DNA from: CAVPWP01 sp050789285
Lineage (GTDB): Bacteria; Pseudomonadota; Alphaproteobacteria; Rhodobacterales; Rhodobacteraceae
NCBI RefSeq assembly: GCF_050789285.1
Contig: NZ_JBOUVX010000002.1
Coordinates: 372,001 to 436,000, forward strand
Reading direction: 5' to 3'
Length of the DNA: 64,000 bases
In this document: piece after piece, positions 24,050-32,628 of the stretch
Layout: each line of letters opens with the position of its first letter
Numbering within the stretch: position 1 is the stretch's first letter
Made by a program: the position numbers and the translations under genes
Notes under the pieces: generated by a model
Seen by the model: the letters and a program-made list of their open reading frames with translations, nothing else
The model's database searches: none
What the model was told of the DNA's origin: nothing

Positions 24050-25518
24050 TGCTGATCCAGGATCATGATCGGGCCGGCGGCTACTGGGGGGCGGTCTATG
24101 CCTTCACCGCGGTGAAGGGCCTTCAGGTCGTGATCGACGGGCCGGTGGGGTGCGAGAACCTGCCGGTGACGTCCGTGCTGCACTACACCGACGCGCTGCC
24201 GCCGCACGAACTGCCGATCGTGACCACCGGCCTTGGCGAAGAAGAGCTTGGCCGCGACGGCACCGAAGGCGCGATGAAGCGGGCCTGGGGCACGCTCGAT
24301 CCGGCGCTGCCGGCGGTCGTGGTGACGGGATCGATCGCCGAGATGATCGGCGGCGGCGTCACGCCGCAGGGCACCAACATCCAGCGTTTCCTGCCGCGCA
24401 CAATCGACGAGGACCAGTGGGAATCGGCCGACAGGGCGATGACCTGGATCTTCACCGAATTCGGCATGACCAAGGGCCGGATGCCGCCAGAGAAGAAGCG
24501 CGAAGAGGGCGACAAGCCGCGCGTGAACATCCTGGGTCCGATGTACGGCACGTTCAACATGCCGTCCGACCTGCACGAGATCCGGCGCCTCGTCGAAGGT
24601 ATCGGCGCCGAGGTCAACATGGTGATGCCGCTTGGCGCGCATCTGGCCGAGATGCGCAACCTCGTGAACGCCGACGTCAACATCGTGATGTACCGCGAAT
24701 TCGGGCGCGGCCTGGCCGAGGTTCTGGGCAAGCCCTATCTGCAGGCGCCGATCGGCATCGACTCGACAACAAGGTTCCTGCGCAGTCTTGGAGAGCTTCT
24801 GGGCCTCGACCCCGAACCTTTCATCGCACGCGAGAAGCATTCGACCATCAAGCCCGTGTGGGACCTGTGGCGGTCGGTCACGCAGGACTTCTTCGCCACC
24901 GCCAGTTTCGGCATCGTCGCGAATGAGACCTATGCCCGCGGCATCCGCCTGTTTCTCGAGACCGACCTTGGTCTGCCGTGCTCCTTCGCCGTCGCGCGGG
25001 TTGCCGGAAAGAAGACCAACAACGAGGAAGTCCGCGCCCTTGTCGCCCAGACCCGGCCGCTGATCCTGATGGGCTCGATCAACGAGAAGATGTACCTGGC
25101 CGAACTCAAGTCCGGCCATGGCCCGGCGCCGACCTTCCTGCCGGCAAGTTTCCCCGGCGCCGCGATCCGCCGCGCCACGGGCACGCCCTTCATGGGCTAC
25201 GCGGGGGCGACCTATCTGGTGCAAGAGGTCTGCAACGGCCTGTTCGACGCCCTGTTCCACATCCTGCCGCTTGGGTCCGAAATGGACAGTGCGGCCGCCA
25301 CACCGACGACGCTGCGCCGCGATTTCCCCTGGGACGAGGACGCGCAGGCCGCGCTCGACCGGATCGTGGCCGAGCATCCGGTGCTTACCAGAATTTCCGC
25401 CGCCAAGGCGCTGAGGGACGCGGCCGAGAGGGCCGCGCTTGAAAGCGGGGCCGAGCGGGTCGTGAAGGAAACGGTCGAGGCGCTTCGTGCGCCGACCATG
25501 CAGGGAGGGTCGAGATGA
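24049..25518 (+). CDS. bchZ: Chlorophyllide a reductase subunit Z
   Basis: 489 residues from the ATG at 24049, which shares bases with the bchY stop (TGATG). NifK/BchB-like partner of BchY: RAGGYWGAVYAFTAVKG, the cluster Cys in DGPVGCENLPVTS, and CNGLFDALFHILP near the end. Longer reading of this frame upstream lies in bchY and is a shadow. The stop overlaps the pufQ ATG. In relatives the oxygen-regulated puf promoter lies within bchZ; I could not place it by eye. Confidence 0.96.
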   Translation: MLIQDHDRAGGYWGAVYAFTAVKGLQVVIDGPVGCENLPVTSVLHYTDALPPHELPIVTTGLGEEELGRDGTEGAMKRAWGTLDPALPAVVVTGSIAEMIGGGVTPQGTNIQRFLPRTIDEDQWESADRAMTWIFTEFGMTKGRMPPEKKREEGDKPRVNILGPMYGTFNMPSDLHEIRRLVEGIGAEVNMVMPLGAHLAEMRNLVNADVNIVMYREFGRGLAEVLGKPYLQAPIGIDSTTRFLRSLGELLGLDPEPFIAREKHSTIKPVWDLWRSVTQDFFATASFGIVANETYARGIRLFLETDLGLPCSFAVARVAGKKTNNEEVRALVAQTRPLILMGSINEKMYLAELKSGHGPAPTFLPASFPGAAIRRATGTPFMGYAGATYLVQEVCNGLFDALFHILPLGSEMDSAAATPTTLRRDFPWDEDAQAALDRIVAEHPVLTRISAAKALRDAAERAALESGAERVVKETVEALRAPTMQGGSR

Positions 25519-25754
25519 CCGATCAGACAACGGACGTGATGATGACCGAGACGGTCGAACGCATCGCGACGAAGCGCCCGACGACCGAGTTCTACGTCTA
25601 CTTCGGGATCATCTTCCTGGCGACGCTTCCGCTTGCGTCGCTGACCTGGGCTCTTGCGGCGATAAAGAGCCGCAGCCTGACCGACAAGGGGCCCGTGGCC
25701 CGCGCCTGGAGCCAGGCGCGGATCATCACGCCCATGATCTTTTCGGCCCCCTGA
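25515..25754 (+). CDS. pufQ: PufQ, bacteriochlorophyll-related regulatory membrane protein
   Basis: 79 residues; one membrane helix at about 24-50 (TEFYVYFGIIFLATLPLASLTWALAAIK), a Thr-rich N-terminus, and the C-terminal KGPVARAWSQARIITPMIFSAP, which matches the PufQ tail. PufQ stimulates bacteriochlorophyll synthesis and complex formation, perhaps by carrying intermediates. The ATG overlaps the bchZ stop by 4 bp. A hairpin (25746-25762) spans its own stop. Confidence 0.93.
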   Translation: MTDQTTDVMMTETVERIATKRPTTEFYVYFGIIFLATLPLASLTWALAAIKSRSLTDKGPVARAWSQARIITPMIFSAP

Positions 25755-25790
25755 GGGCCGCCACCGAATTCCCTTGCCCCGAAAGGGGCG
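25746..25790 (+). promoter_or_regulatory. Hairpins between pufQ and pufB
   Basis: Two small hairpins: CGGCCC/GGGCCG (25746-25762) around the pufQ stop, and GCCCC-GAAA-GGGGC (25777-25790) with a GNRA loop. Neither has a T-run. They sit where puf mRNA is processed in relatives, upstream of the very abundant pufBA segment (inferred role). The rest of the 119-base gap up to the pufB ribosome site shows nothing more. Confidence 0.45.
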
Positions 25791-25873
25791 GGGGATACCC
25801 GACGGGCAAGGCGCCTGGAGGGGACCCGGCCGCGGGGATCGCGGCGTCAGTCTAACGATCCGGAGGAGAGTTA

Positions 25874-26023
25874 ATGGCTGATAGAACCGACCTGTCTTTC
25901 ACAGGTCTCACCGACGAACAGGCGCAGGAACTGCACTCTGTCTACATGAGCGGGCTTTGGCTTTTCGTGGCCGTCGCCGTCGTCGCTCACTTGGCAGTGT
26001 TCATCTGGAAGCCGTGGTTCTGA
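25874..26023 (+). CDS. pufB: Light-harvesting 1 beta subunit
   Basis: 49 residues behind a strong GGAGGAGAG ribosome site. It has the form of an LH1 beta polypeptide: polar N-terminus (ADRTDLSFTGLTDEQAQELH), one membrane helix with the bacteriochlorophyll-ligand His39 (AVVAHLAVF) and the conserved second His21, and a final WKPWF. It pairs with PufA to form the ring around the reaction centre. High expression is expected from the ribosome site and the downstream hairpin. Confidence 0.98.
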   Translation: MADRTDLSFTGLTDEQAQELHSVYMSGLWLFVAVAVVAHLAVFIWKPWF

Positions 26024-26036
26024 GGAGGGAAGATAA

Positions 26037-26210
26037 ATGAGCAAGTTCTACAAGATCTGGCTGATCTTCGATCCTCGCCGCGTGTTCGTCGCACAGGGCG
26101 TGTTCCTGTTCCTTCTCGCAGCGATGATTCATCTCGTCCTGCTGAGCACGGGGCCGGACGGCTACAACTGGTTCGCCATGGTTCAGGAGCGGACCGCCTC
26201 GGGCATGTAA
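26037..26210 (+). CDS. pufA: Light-harvesting 1 alpha subunit
   Basis: 57 residues, ATG 14 bp after pufB behind GAGGAGGGAAG. N-terminal KIWLIFDPRRVFVAQG is the alpha-subunit signature. His32 (MIHLVLL) binds bacteriochlorophyll. The C-terminus after the helix (STGPDGYNWF) is shorter than some relatives but typical. Partner of PufB in LH1. Confidence 0.98.
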   Translation: MSKFYKIWLIFDPRRVFVAQGVFLFLLAAMIHLVLLSTGPDGYNWFAMVQERTASGM

Positions 26211-26254
26211 TGCCGGTGGCGTCCGTTCTGAGACGCATGACCAGTTCAACGACC

Positions 26255-26286
26255 GCTGCGGGCGGGGCGCGCGTTCCGCCCGCGGC
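26255..26286 (+). promoter_or_regulatory. pufA-pufL intercistronic stem-loop
   Basis: Stem from GCTGCGGGCGGGG to TTCCGCCCGCGGC with a 6-base loop; no T-run follows. In Rhodobacter such a structure protects the 3' end of the pufBA mRNA and sets the LH1 excess over reaction centre. The position, 45 bases after pufA, is the same here. Confidence 0.8.
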
Positions 26287-26351
26287 TACCAACTGAACGA
26301 CGGCTCTTGGGGGACACCTAGGTCAGGCCGCCATCAAACGGAGTAAGAAGT

Positions 26352-27200
26352 ATGGCATTGCTCAGCTTCGAACGAAAATACCGCGTGCCAGGAGGCACGC
26401 TCGTCGGCGGCGACCTGTTCGACTTCTGGGTCGGTCCGTTCTTCGTGGGCTTCTTCGGAGTGACCACGATCTTCTTCGCCGGCCTCGGGACCATCCTCAT
26501 CTTCTACGGAGCGACCCTTCAGGGGACGTGGAACCCGTGGCTCATCTCGATCAACCCGCCGCCGATCTCCTATGGGCTTGGGCCGGCGCCGCTCGATCAG
26601 GGCGGATTGTGGCAGATCATAACGATCTGCGCCCACGGGGCCTTCATCAGCTGGGCCCTGCGCGAGGTCGAGATCTGTCGCAAGCTTGGCATCGGCTATC
26701 ACGTGCCCTTCGCCTTCGGCTTCGCGATCCTCGCCTACACGACGCTGGTCGTGATCCGTCCGGTGCTGATGGGCGCCTGGGGGCATGCCTTCCCCTATGG
26801 CATCTGGAGCCACCTCGACTGGGTCAGCTACACCGGCTATCTCTACGGCAACTTCCACTACAACCCGGCGCACATGATCGCGGTGACCTTCTTCTTCACC
26901 ACGACGCTGGCGCTTGCGCTGCACGGGTCGCTGATCCTGTCGGCGGCCAACCCCGAGAAGGGCAAGGAAGTCCGTTCGCCCGAGCATGAAGACACTTTCT
27001 TCCGTGACTTCATCGGCTACTCGATCGGGCCCTTGGGCATTCACCGTCTGGGGCTTCTCCTGGCGCTGAACGCCGGTTTCTGGAGCGCGGTCTGCATCGT
27101 GATCTCGGGAACGGTCTGGTTCGACCAGTGGATCGCCTGGTGGGATTGGTACATCCAGCTGCCCTGGTGGGCCGACATTCCGGGAGGCGTCAATGGCTAA
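26352..27200 (+). CDS. pufL: Photosynthetic reaction centre L subunit
   Basis: 282 residues, the same length as R. sphaeroides L, so numbering carries over. Five membrane helices. The special-pair ligand His173 lies in GNFHYNPAHM, the accessory pigment ligand His153 in WSHLDW, iron ligands His190 (ALHGSL) and His230 (GIHRLG), and the QB pocket in HEDTFFRDFIGYSIG. The ending WWADIPGGVNG is typical. It overlaps pufM by 8 bp, as in all relatives. Confidence 0.99.
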   Translation: MALLSFERKYRVPGGTLVGGDLFDFWVGPFFVGFFGVTTIFFAGLGTILIFYGATLQGTWNPWLISINPPPISYGLGPAPLDQGGLWQIITICAHGAFISWALREVEICRKLGIGYHVPFAFGFAILAYTTLVVIRPVLMGAWGHAFPYGIWSHLDWVSYTGYLYGNFHYNPAHMIAVTFFFTTTLALALHGSLILSAANPEKGKEVRSPEHEDTFFRDFIGYSIGPLGIHRLGLLLALNAGFWSAVCIVISGTVWFDQWIAWWDWYIQLPWWADIPGGVNG

Positions 27201-28176
27201 CTATCAGAACATCTTCGCCCAGGTTCAGGTTCAGGGTCCGGCCGAGATGGGTGTGGTCGAGGCAGGCGTCGACCTGAAGGACCGCACCACGGGCACCGGC
27301 TTCTCGACCCTCTTCGGATGGCTCGGGAACGCCCAGCTCGGCCCGGTCTACCTTGGACCCTACGGCGTGCTCTCGCTGATGAGCGGGATCATCTGGTTCA
27401 CCATGGTGGGCGCCTGGTACTGGTATCAGGTCGATTTCAACCCGGCCGTCTTCATGCGGGATCTGTTCTACCTCTCGCTCGAGCCGCCGGCGCCCGAATA
27501 CGGCCTGTCCTTCCCGCCGCTGGCGGAAGGCGGCTACTACCTCATCGCCTCGTTCTTCCTTCTCGTGGCGGTGATGGCGTGGTGGGTCCGGTCCTGGGTC
27601 CTGGCCAACCAGTTGGGGATGGGCAAGCACGTCTGCTATGCCTTCGCCAGCGCGATCTGGCTTTTCCTGGTGCTCGGCCTGATCCGGCCGATCCTCATGG
27701 GAAGCTGGTCCGAGGCGGTGCCCTACGGCGTCTTCACCCACCTCGACTGGACCAACCTTTTCTCGCTGACCTACGGGAACCTCTTCTACAACCCGTTCCA
27801 CGCGCTTTCGATCGTGTTCCTCTACGGTTCGACCCTGCTCTTCGCGATGCACGGGGCGACTATCCTTGCGGTCTCCCGCCTTGGCGGCGACCGGGAACTC
27901 GAGCAGATCTACGACCGCGGCACCGCGGCCGAGCGCGCGGGTCTGTTCTGGCGCTGGACCATGGGGTTCAACGCCACGATGGAAGGGATCCACCGCTGGG
28001 CCTGGTGGTTCGCGGTGCTGACGACGCTTACAGGCGGAATCGGCATCCTGCTGACGGGCACGGTCGTGGACAACTGGTTCGTCTGGGCACAGGAGCACGG
28101 CTACGGCGCAGCGGCGAACTATGTCCCGGCGCTGACACCGGAAGAGTTCCTTCCCTACCTGCCTGCGGAGAACTGA
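27193..28176 (+). CDS. pufM: Photosynthetic reaction centre M subunit, C-terminally extended
   Basis: 327 residues. Five helices; special-pair and iron ligands are seen in FYNPFHALS, AMHGATI and GIHRWAWWF, plus the iron Glu region (RGTAAERAGLFWRW). R. sphaeroides M ends shortly after DNWYVWGQNHG; here the protein goes on for about 20 residues past DNWFVWAQEHGYG (ANYVPALTPEEFLPYLPAEN). M's C-terminus is periplasmic, so the extension lies on the cytochrome-docking side near PufX. The reading frame is clean and ends 3 bp before pufX. Confidence 0.98.
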   Translation: MANYQNIFAQVQVQGPAEMGVVEAGVDLKDRTTGTGFSTLFGWLGNAQLGPVYLGPYGVLSLMSGIIWFTMVGAWYWYQVDFNPAVFMRDLFYLSLEPPAPEYGLSFPPLAEGGYYLIASFFLLVAVMAWWVRSWVLANQLGMGKHVCYAFASAIWLFLVLGLIRPILMGSWSEAVPYGVFTHLDWTNLFSLTYGNLFYNPFHALSIVFLYGSTLLFAMHGATILAVSRLGGDRELEQIYDRGTAAERAGLFWRWTMGFNATMEGIHRWAWWFAVLTTLTGGIGILLTGTVVDNWFVWAQEHGYGAAANYVPALTPEEFLPYLPAEN

Positions 28177-28179
28177 GCC

Positions 28180-28398
28180 ATGGCTGACACGGACAAGTGG
28201 TACCTGAAGACCGAGAAGGCCCCGTCGCTGTACATGTGGGTGTTCCGCAACATGGCGATGGGGGCGGTCTGGGCGGCCCTGGTGCTGTTCGGGCTGATCG
28301 CCTTCATCCTGGTGATCCGGGCGATCAGCTTCATCCTGCCCGAGGACCCGTTCGCACTGCTTGATACGACAGGGCGGCTGATCACCGCCTTTGCATGA
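28180..28398 (+). CDS. pufX: PufX-like RC-LH1 ring-opening protein
   Basis: 72 residues with one membrane helix (about 30-52). Recognised by position straight after pufM and by the pattern LYMWVFRNMAMGAVWAALV...R.....LPEDPF, which mirrors the R. sphaeroides W...QM..GA.WA...F...LP layout. PufX interrupts the LH1 ring and lets quinone exchange. The sequence is otherwise divergent, and the C-terminus after the LP motif is short. No pufC (tetraheme cytochrome) follows, so cytochrome c2 (cycA) should be the donor. A terminator lies downstream. Confidence 0.85.
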   Translation: MADTDKWYLKTEKAPSLYMWVFRNMAMGAVWAALVLFGLIAFILVIRAISFILPEDPFALLDTTGRLITAFA

Positions 28399-28511
28399 GC
28401 TGGCGCGGCGGGCGACGCCGCCGCATCGGCCCAAAGGGATCGGGCGTCTAGCCACGCCCGGTCTTCGGGGCCTCCACACCCCGGTTCCCTTCCTGTTGGC
28501 TACAGGAACCT

Positions 28512-28548
28512 GGCGTCGCTTGGGATACCCCCTCGCGACGCCTTTTTT
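28512..28548 (+). terminator. Intrinsic terminator of the puf operon
   Basis: GGCGTCGC (28512-28519) pairs perfectly with GCGACGCC (28535-28542) around a 15-base loop, followed at once by six T (28543-28548). It lies 113 bases after pufX. The preceding stretch (28399-28511) contains further small GC hairpins and a GGTTCCCTTCCTG...CAGGAACC repeat but no gene. Confidence 0.92.
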
Positions 28549-28574
28549 CATCGCCCCTCCATGGGAGACACCGC

Positions 28575-30488
28575 ATGACCCGTCCCGCCACTCCGACTCT
28601 CGACCGTGTCGCCGGACCCGCCGACCTGAAGGCGCTGAGCGACGACCAGCTTGAGCTGCTGGCACGGGACCTTCGCGCCGAAGTGATATCGGCCGTCAGC
28701 GAAACCGGCGGCCATCTCGGGTCGTCGCTTGGGGTGGTCGAACTGACCGTGGCGATCCATGCCGTGTTCAACACCCCGTTCGACAAGCTGATCTGGGACG
28801 TGGGTCACCAGTGCTATCCGCACAAGGTTCTGACCGGACGCCGCGACCGCATCCGCACGCTGCGCCAGAAGGACGGGCTGAGCGGATTCACCAAGCGGTC
28901 GGAATCCGACTACGACCCCTTCGGTGCGGCCCATTCCTCGACTTCGATCTCGGCCGCGCTGGGCTTCTCGGTGGCACGCGATATGGGGCAGCCCACGGGT
29001 GACGCCATCGCGGTGATCGGCGACGGCTCGATCAGTGCGGGCATGGCCTACGAGGCGCTGAACAACGCCGGCCACGAAGGCCGGCGGCTGTTCGTCATCC
29101 TCAACGACAACGAGATGTCCATCGCCCCGCCGGTGGGCGCGATGTCGAAGTACCTGTCGGGTCTTTACGCCAACACGCCCCTTGTCCAGATGGCCGAGGG
29201 CTTCGAGGCGGCGCTGCCCGGCCCCCTGCGCGATCACGCACGGCGCGCGCGCCAGCTTGTAACCGGCGCGGCAGGGGGACAGGGGACGCTGTTCGAAGAG
29301 CTTGGCTTCACCTATGTCGGCCCGATCGACGGGCACGACATGGGCCAGCTTCTGCCGGTCCTGCGCGCCGCAAGGGCGCGGGCGACCGGGCCGATGCTGA
29401 TCCATGTGCTGACAAGGAAGGGCAAGGGCTATGCCCCGGCCGAAAGCTCGGCCGACAAGTATCACGGCGTGGCGAAGTTCGACGTCGTCTCGGGCGAACA
29501 GGCCAAGGGCAAGTCGAACGCGCCCAGCTATACTGCCGTCTTCGGCGCAGCACTGACCGCCGAGGCCGAGCGCGATCCCCGCGTCGTGGCGGTCACCGCG
29601 GCGATGCCGTCCGGAACCGGTCTCGACATCATGGCGCGACGCTTTCCGGCGCGGGTCTTCGACGTGGGCATCGCCGAACAGCACGGCGTGACCTTCGCCG
29701 CCGGCATGGCGGCTGCCGGTCTCAGGCCCTTCTGCGCGATCTATTCGACCTTCCTGCAGCGCGGCTACGATCAGGTCGTCCACGATGTCGCCCTGCAGGG
29801 CCTTCCGGTACGCTTCGCGATCGACCGCGCCGGGCTGGTGGGCGCCGACGGTGCGACCCACGCGGGGTCCTTCGACGTGGCGTATCTGGCCAACCTGCCC
29901 GGCTTCACCGTCATGGCCGCCGCCGACGAGGCGGAACTCATGCACATGGTCGCCACCGCCGCCGCGCACGACGAAGGCCCCATCTCGTTCCGCTATCCGC
30001 GCGGTGACGGCGTGGGCGTGGAGATGCCCGAAAGAGGCCGCGCCCTGCCGATCGGCAAGGGCCGCGTCCTGCGCGAAGGGACATCGGTCGCGATCCTGTC
30101 CTTTGGGGCGCATCTTGCCGAAAGCCTTGCCGCGGCCGAGGCGCTTGACGCGCGCGGAATCTCGGCAACCGTGGCGGACGCGCGTTTCGCCAAGCCGCTT
30201 GACACCGATCTCGTCGCCCAGTTGGCCCGCCACCACGAGGTCTTCCTGACCGTGGAACAGGGCGCGACCGGCGGCTTTGGCGCCCAGGTCCTGCATCATA
30301 TGGCTGGTGCGGGGCTTCTTGATCGGGGATTGAAGGTGCGCACCATGACGCTTCCGGATCGTTTCATCGATCATGCGGGGCCGGCCGACATGTATGCCGA
30401 TGCCGGTCTGACCGCGGCAGATATCGCCCGCACCGCGACCGAGGCGCTTGGCATCGCCGTGGCCGACTTCGGCAAGGCGCGGGCCTAG
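28575..30488 (+). CDS. dxs: 1-deoxy-D-xylulose-5-phosphate synthase, PGC-linked copy
   Basis: 637 residues, ATG behind GGGAGA just after the puf terminator. Thiamine diphosphate-dependent: GDGSISAGMAYEALNNAG (cofactor motif ending in N-N), the catalytic Glu in DVGIAEQHGV, and the substrate His in DVGHQCYPHK. It makes deoxyxylulose phosphate, entry to the non-mevalonate pathway that supplies carotenoids and the bacteriochlorophyll tail. A second full dxs lies at 55741. The stop overlaps the convergent kinase stop (shared CTAG). Confidence 0.96.
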   Translation: MTRPATPTLDRVAGPADLKALSDDQLELLARDLRAEVISAVSETGGHLGSSLGVVELTVAIHAVFNTPFDKLIWDVGHQCYPHKVLTGRRDRIRTLRQKDGLSGFTKRSESDYDPFGAAHSSTSISAALGFSVARDMGQPTGDAIAVIGDGSISAGMAYEALNNAGHEGRRLFVILNDNEMSIAPPVGAMSKYLSGLYANTPLVQMAEGFEAALPGPLRDHARRARQLVTGAAGGQGTLFEELGFTYVGPIDGHDMGQLLPVLRAARARATGPMLIHVLTRKGKGYAPAESSADKYHGVAKFDVVSGEQAKGKSNAPSYTAVFGAALTAEAERDPRVVAVTAAMPSGTGLDIMARRFPARVFDVGIAEQHGVTFAAGMAAAGLRPFCAIYSTFLQRGYDQVVHDVALQGLPVRFAIDRAGLVGADGATHAGSFDVAYLANLPGFTVMAAADEAELMHMVATAAAHDEGPISFRYPRGDGVGVEMPERGRALPIGKGRVLREGTSVAILSFGAHLAESLAAAEALDARGISATVADARFAKPLDTDLVAQLARHHEVFLTVEQGATGGFGAQVLHHMAGAGLLDRGLKVRTMTLPDRFIDHAGPADMYADAGLTAADIARTATEALGIAVADFGKARA

Positions 30489-31861
30489 CGGGGCGGCGCC
30501 TCGACCGGAAGGCTGACGGCCGCCTCGAAGGCGAAGCGCGGGTTGCTGGCCGGCGACAGAAGCGTAAGCGTGCCACCCGCCTGACGCACGAGGCTGTCGA
30601 CGATCTGAAGTCCAAGCCCCAGCCCCGAGGTCGCGGCCGCCCGCCGGCTGAAGCGTCGCGTCAACTGGCGCAGATCCGCGGCGGGAAGCGTGGCACCCTC
30701 GTTCATGATCTGAAGGGTTCCGTTTTCCGACAGGACCACCCGAATGGGTGATCCCGGCGGCGCGTGGCGCAAGGCGTTTTCGATCAGGTTCGCCGCCATG
30801 ATCGAGAAGGCGTCAGGATCGACGCGTGACAGGACCGGCGCCTCGGGAAGCGTCAGGTCGATCCGGTCGTGTATCCCGATCTGTCCGCGAAACTGATCGA
30901 GCGTCACCTCCAGAACCCGGCGCAGGTCCTGTGCTGTGTCCGTGGTGCTGAGGCCGGCTTCGGCCCGCGCAAGCTGCAACAGCCGCTCGACCAGGCGCCC
31001 CATCCGCCTGAGCGCGTCTTCCAGATCGCCCAGCCGCGGATCGGCGGTGCCTTCCACCGTGGCGCGCAGGCGCTGCACCTGGGCCAGCGCCACCGCCAGC
31101 GGCGTGCGCAATTCATGCGCCGCGTTGGTGGCGAAGGCGCGTTCGGCGTCAAGCGCCTGACCAAGGCGGATCATCTGCCCGTTCAGCGTCGCGGCGATGG
31201 CGCGCAGTTCCGGCGGAAGGCCGGAAGCGTCGATCGGGTCGAGACGACCGATGCGTCGGATCGCGATCTCGCGGTTGAGCAGGTCAAGGGGCTGAAGCGC
31301 GCGCCGCGTCGTCCAGCCGACGATCAGGTAGGCCAGAGGCAGGATCGCAAGCATCGGCAGCAGGTAGGCCAGAAAGCTTTCGGTGAACACCTCGCGCCGT
31401 TCGACGCGGCCATCGCCCACACGGACGGCAAAGCCGCTGTCGTTGACCGCCGAGGTGAAGAACACGTGCGTACTCGTGAGGGTGTAACCCTCGGTCGCGG
31501 GGCCGACCGGCAGTTCCGCGGCCTGGGCCGCGGCAGACGCGCTCAGGACCTGACCGCCCGCGTCAATCAGCACCCAGACCACGTCCTCGCCCGACGCCGG
31601 CATCGGAAGGGATGACGACCCCGCGTCTGCGGGCAGGGCGCCGGGATCGCCGCGCGCGGCGGGCTGGCCTGACGCGACGTATTCCCGGGTCAGCGTCGGC
31701 AGCATCACCCCGGCAACCTCGCGCAATTCAAGGTTGAACAACTCGGTCTGCTCGATGCGCAGAACCAGGCCCATCGACACGACGGACAGCAACCAGACGA
31801 CCACAAGGCCGCCGACCGCCCCAAAGGTCACCCGTTGCGAGATCGGGATGCCGTTCGTCAT
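30485..31861 (-). CDS. Sensor histidine kinase, two-component system
   Basis: 458 residues. Two membrane helices (about 13-34 and 165-186) enclose a periplasmic sensor region of about 130 residues; a HAMP-like linker follows. The phospho-accepting His is H249 (AFATNAAHELRTPLA), the N box is NLIENALRHAPPG and the G box GLGLGLQIV. It is closest in layout to the PmrB/QseC/TctE group. The ATG overlaps the response-regulator stop (ATGA). The signal is unknown; its divergent neighbours are lipid A or envelope glycosylation-like genes. Confidence 0.92.
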   Translation of the reverse strand: MTNGIPISQRVTFGAVGGLVVVWLLSVVSMGLVLRIEQTELFNLELREVAGVMLPTLTREYVASGQPAARGDPGALPADAGSSSLPMPASGEDVVWVLIDAGGQVLSASAAAQAAELPVGPATEGYTLTSTHVFFTSAVNDSGFAVRVGDGRVERREVFTESFLAYLLPMLAILPLAYLIVGWTTRRALQPLDLLNREIAIRRIGRLDPIDASGLPPELRAIAATLNGQMIRLGQALDAERAFATNAAHELRTPLAVALAQVQRLRATVEGTADPRLGDLEDALRRMGRLVERLLQLARAEAGLSTTDTAQDLRRVLEVTLDQFRGQIGIHDRIDLTLPEAPVLSRVDPDAFSIMAANLIENALRHAPPGSPIRVVLSENGTLQIMNEGATLPAADLRQLTRRFSRRAAATSGLGLGLQIVDSLVRQAGGTLTLLSPASNPRFAFEAAVSLPVEAPPR

Positions 31862-32517
31862 ACCTCTCCCATCCGGTAGCCGAAGCCCCGCACGGTCACC
31901 ACAGCACCGGTCCCGAGCTTGGCGCGCAGTCGGCTGACATGAGCCTCGATCGCGTTGCTTTCGACCTCGTCGCCATAGCCGTAAAGGTCCTCTTCCAGAT
32001 CCGCCTTCGACACGATGATCCCCGGCCGCCTGCTCAGCCGGTCGAGGATGGACCATTCCTTGGGGGTCAGCGCGACCTCGTCGTCGCCCACACGCACCTG
32101 TCTGGTCGCCGGCGTGATCCGCAGGGCGCCGAAAACGCGCTCGGGCGCGCGGTGCTCGTCCTGTCGCCGCAGGATCGCCCCGACACGGGCGACCATTTCG
32201 TCAAGGTCGTAGGGCTTCACGAGGTAATCGTCGGCGCCGGCGTCCAGCCCTGCGATCCGCTCCATGATCCTGTCACGGGCCGTGGCGATGAGAACCGCGG
32301 TATCGATGCCTCGTGCGCGGATCTCGCGCAGCAGTGTGATTCCGTCGCCGTCGGGCAGGCGCAGATCAAGTAGGACCAGCGCGAAGGGTGTCGCAAGAAC
32401 CGCCGCCCGCGCGTCGTCCAGCGTGCCGACATGGTCCGCGACATAGCCCGCCGCGTGCAGGTGCTCGACCGCCGCGCGCGCAAGGTTCGCTTCGTCCTCG
32501 ACGACCAGCACTCTCAT
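31858..32517 (-). CDS. OmpR-family response regulator
   Basis: 219 residues. Receiver domain with acidic pocket E7-D8-E9, phospho-acceptor D51 (LVLLDLRLPDGDG) and K101 (YLVKPYDL); then a winged-helix DNA-binding domain ending in AHVSRLRAKLG and VRGFGYRM. It resembles PmrA/QseB/TctD-type regulators. It is first in a two-gene operon with the kinase. A perfect inverted repeat, GAACC-N4-GGTTC, lies in the 111-bp divergent gap and could be its target. Confidence 0.94.
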   Translation of the reverse strand: MRVLVVEDEANLARAAVEHLHAAGYVADHVGTLDDARAAVLATPFALVLLDLRLPDGDGITLLREIRARGIDTAVLIATARDRIMERIAGLDAGADDYLVKPYDLDEMVARVGAILRRQDEHRAPERVFGALRITPATRQVRVGDDEVALTPKEWSILDRLSRRPGIIVSKADLEEDLYGYGDEVESNAIEAHVSRLRAKLGTGAVVTVRGFGYRMGEV

Positions 32518-32562
32518 CGGCGTCCTTTCCCGCGATCGCGGTACGATATCGCCCCCGTCAGC

Positions 32563-32582
32563 GAACCGTAAGGTTCAACCGT
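32563..32582. promoter_or_regulatory. Candidate operator between the two-component genes and the LAB_N gene
   Basis: GAACCGTAAGGTTC (32563-32576) is a perfect inverted repeat, and the half-site AACCGT appears again at 32577-32582. A palindrome CCGCGATCGCGG lies nearby at 32530-32541. The placement suits a site that regulates both directions. Binding is not shown; it is a pattern match only. Confidence 0.35.
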
Positions 32583-32628
32583 CATCGGGCGCATAACCTC
32601 TTGTCGCGGAAAGGGCTGGTCTGCGCAA

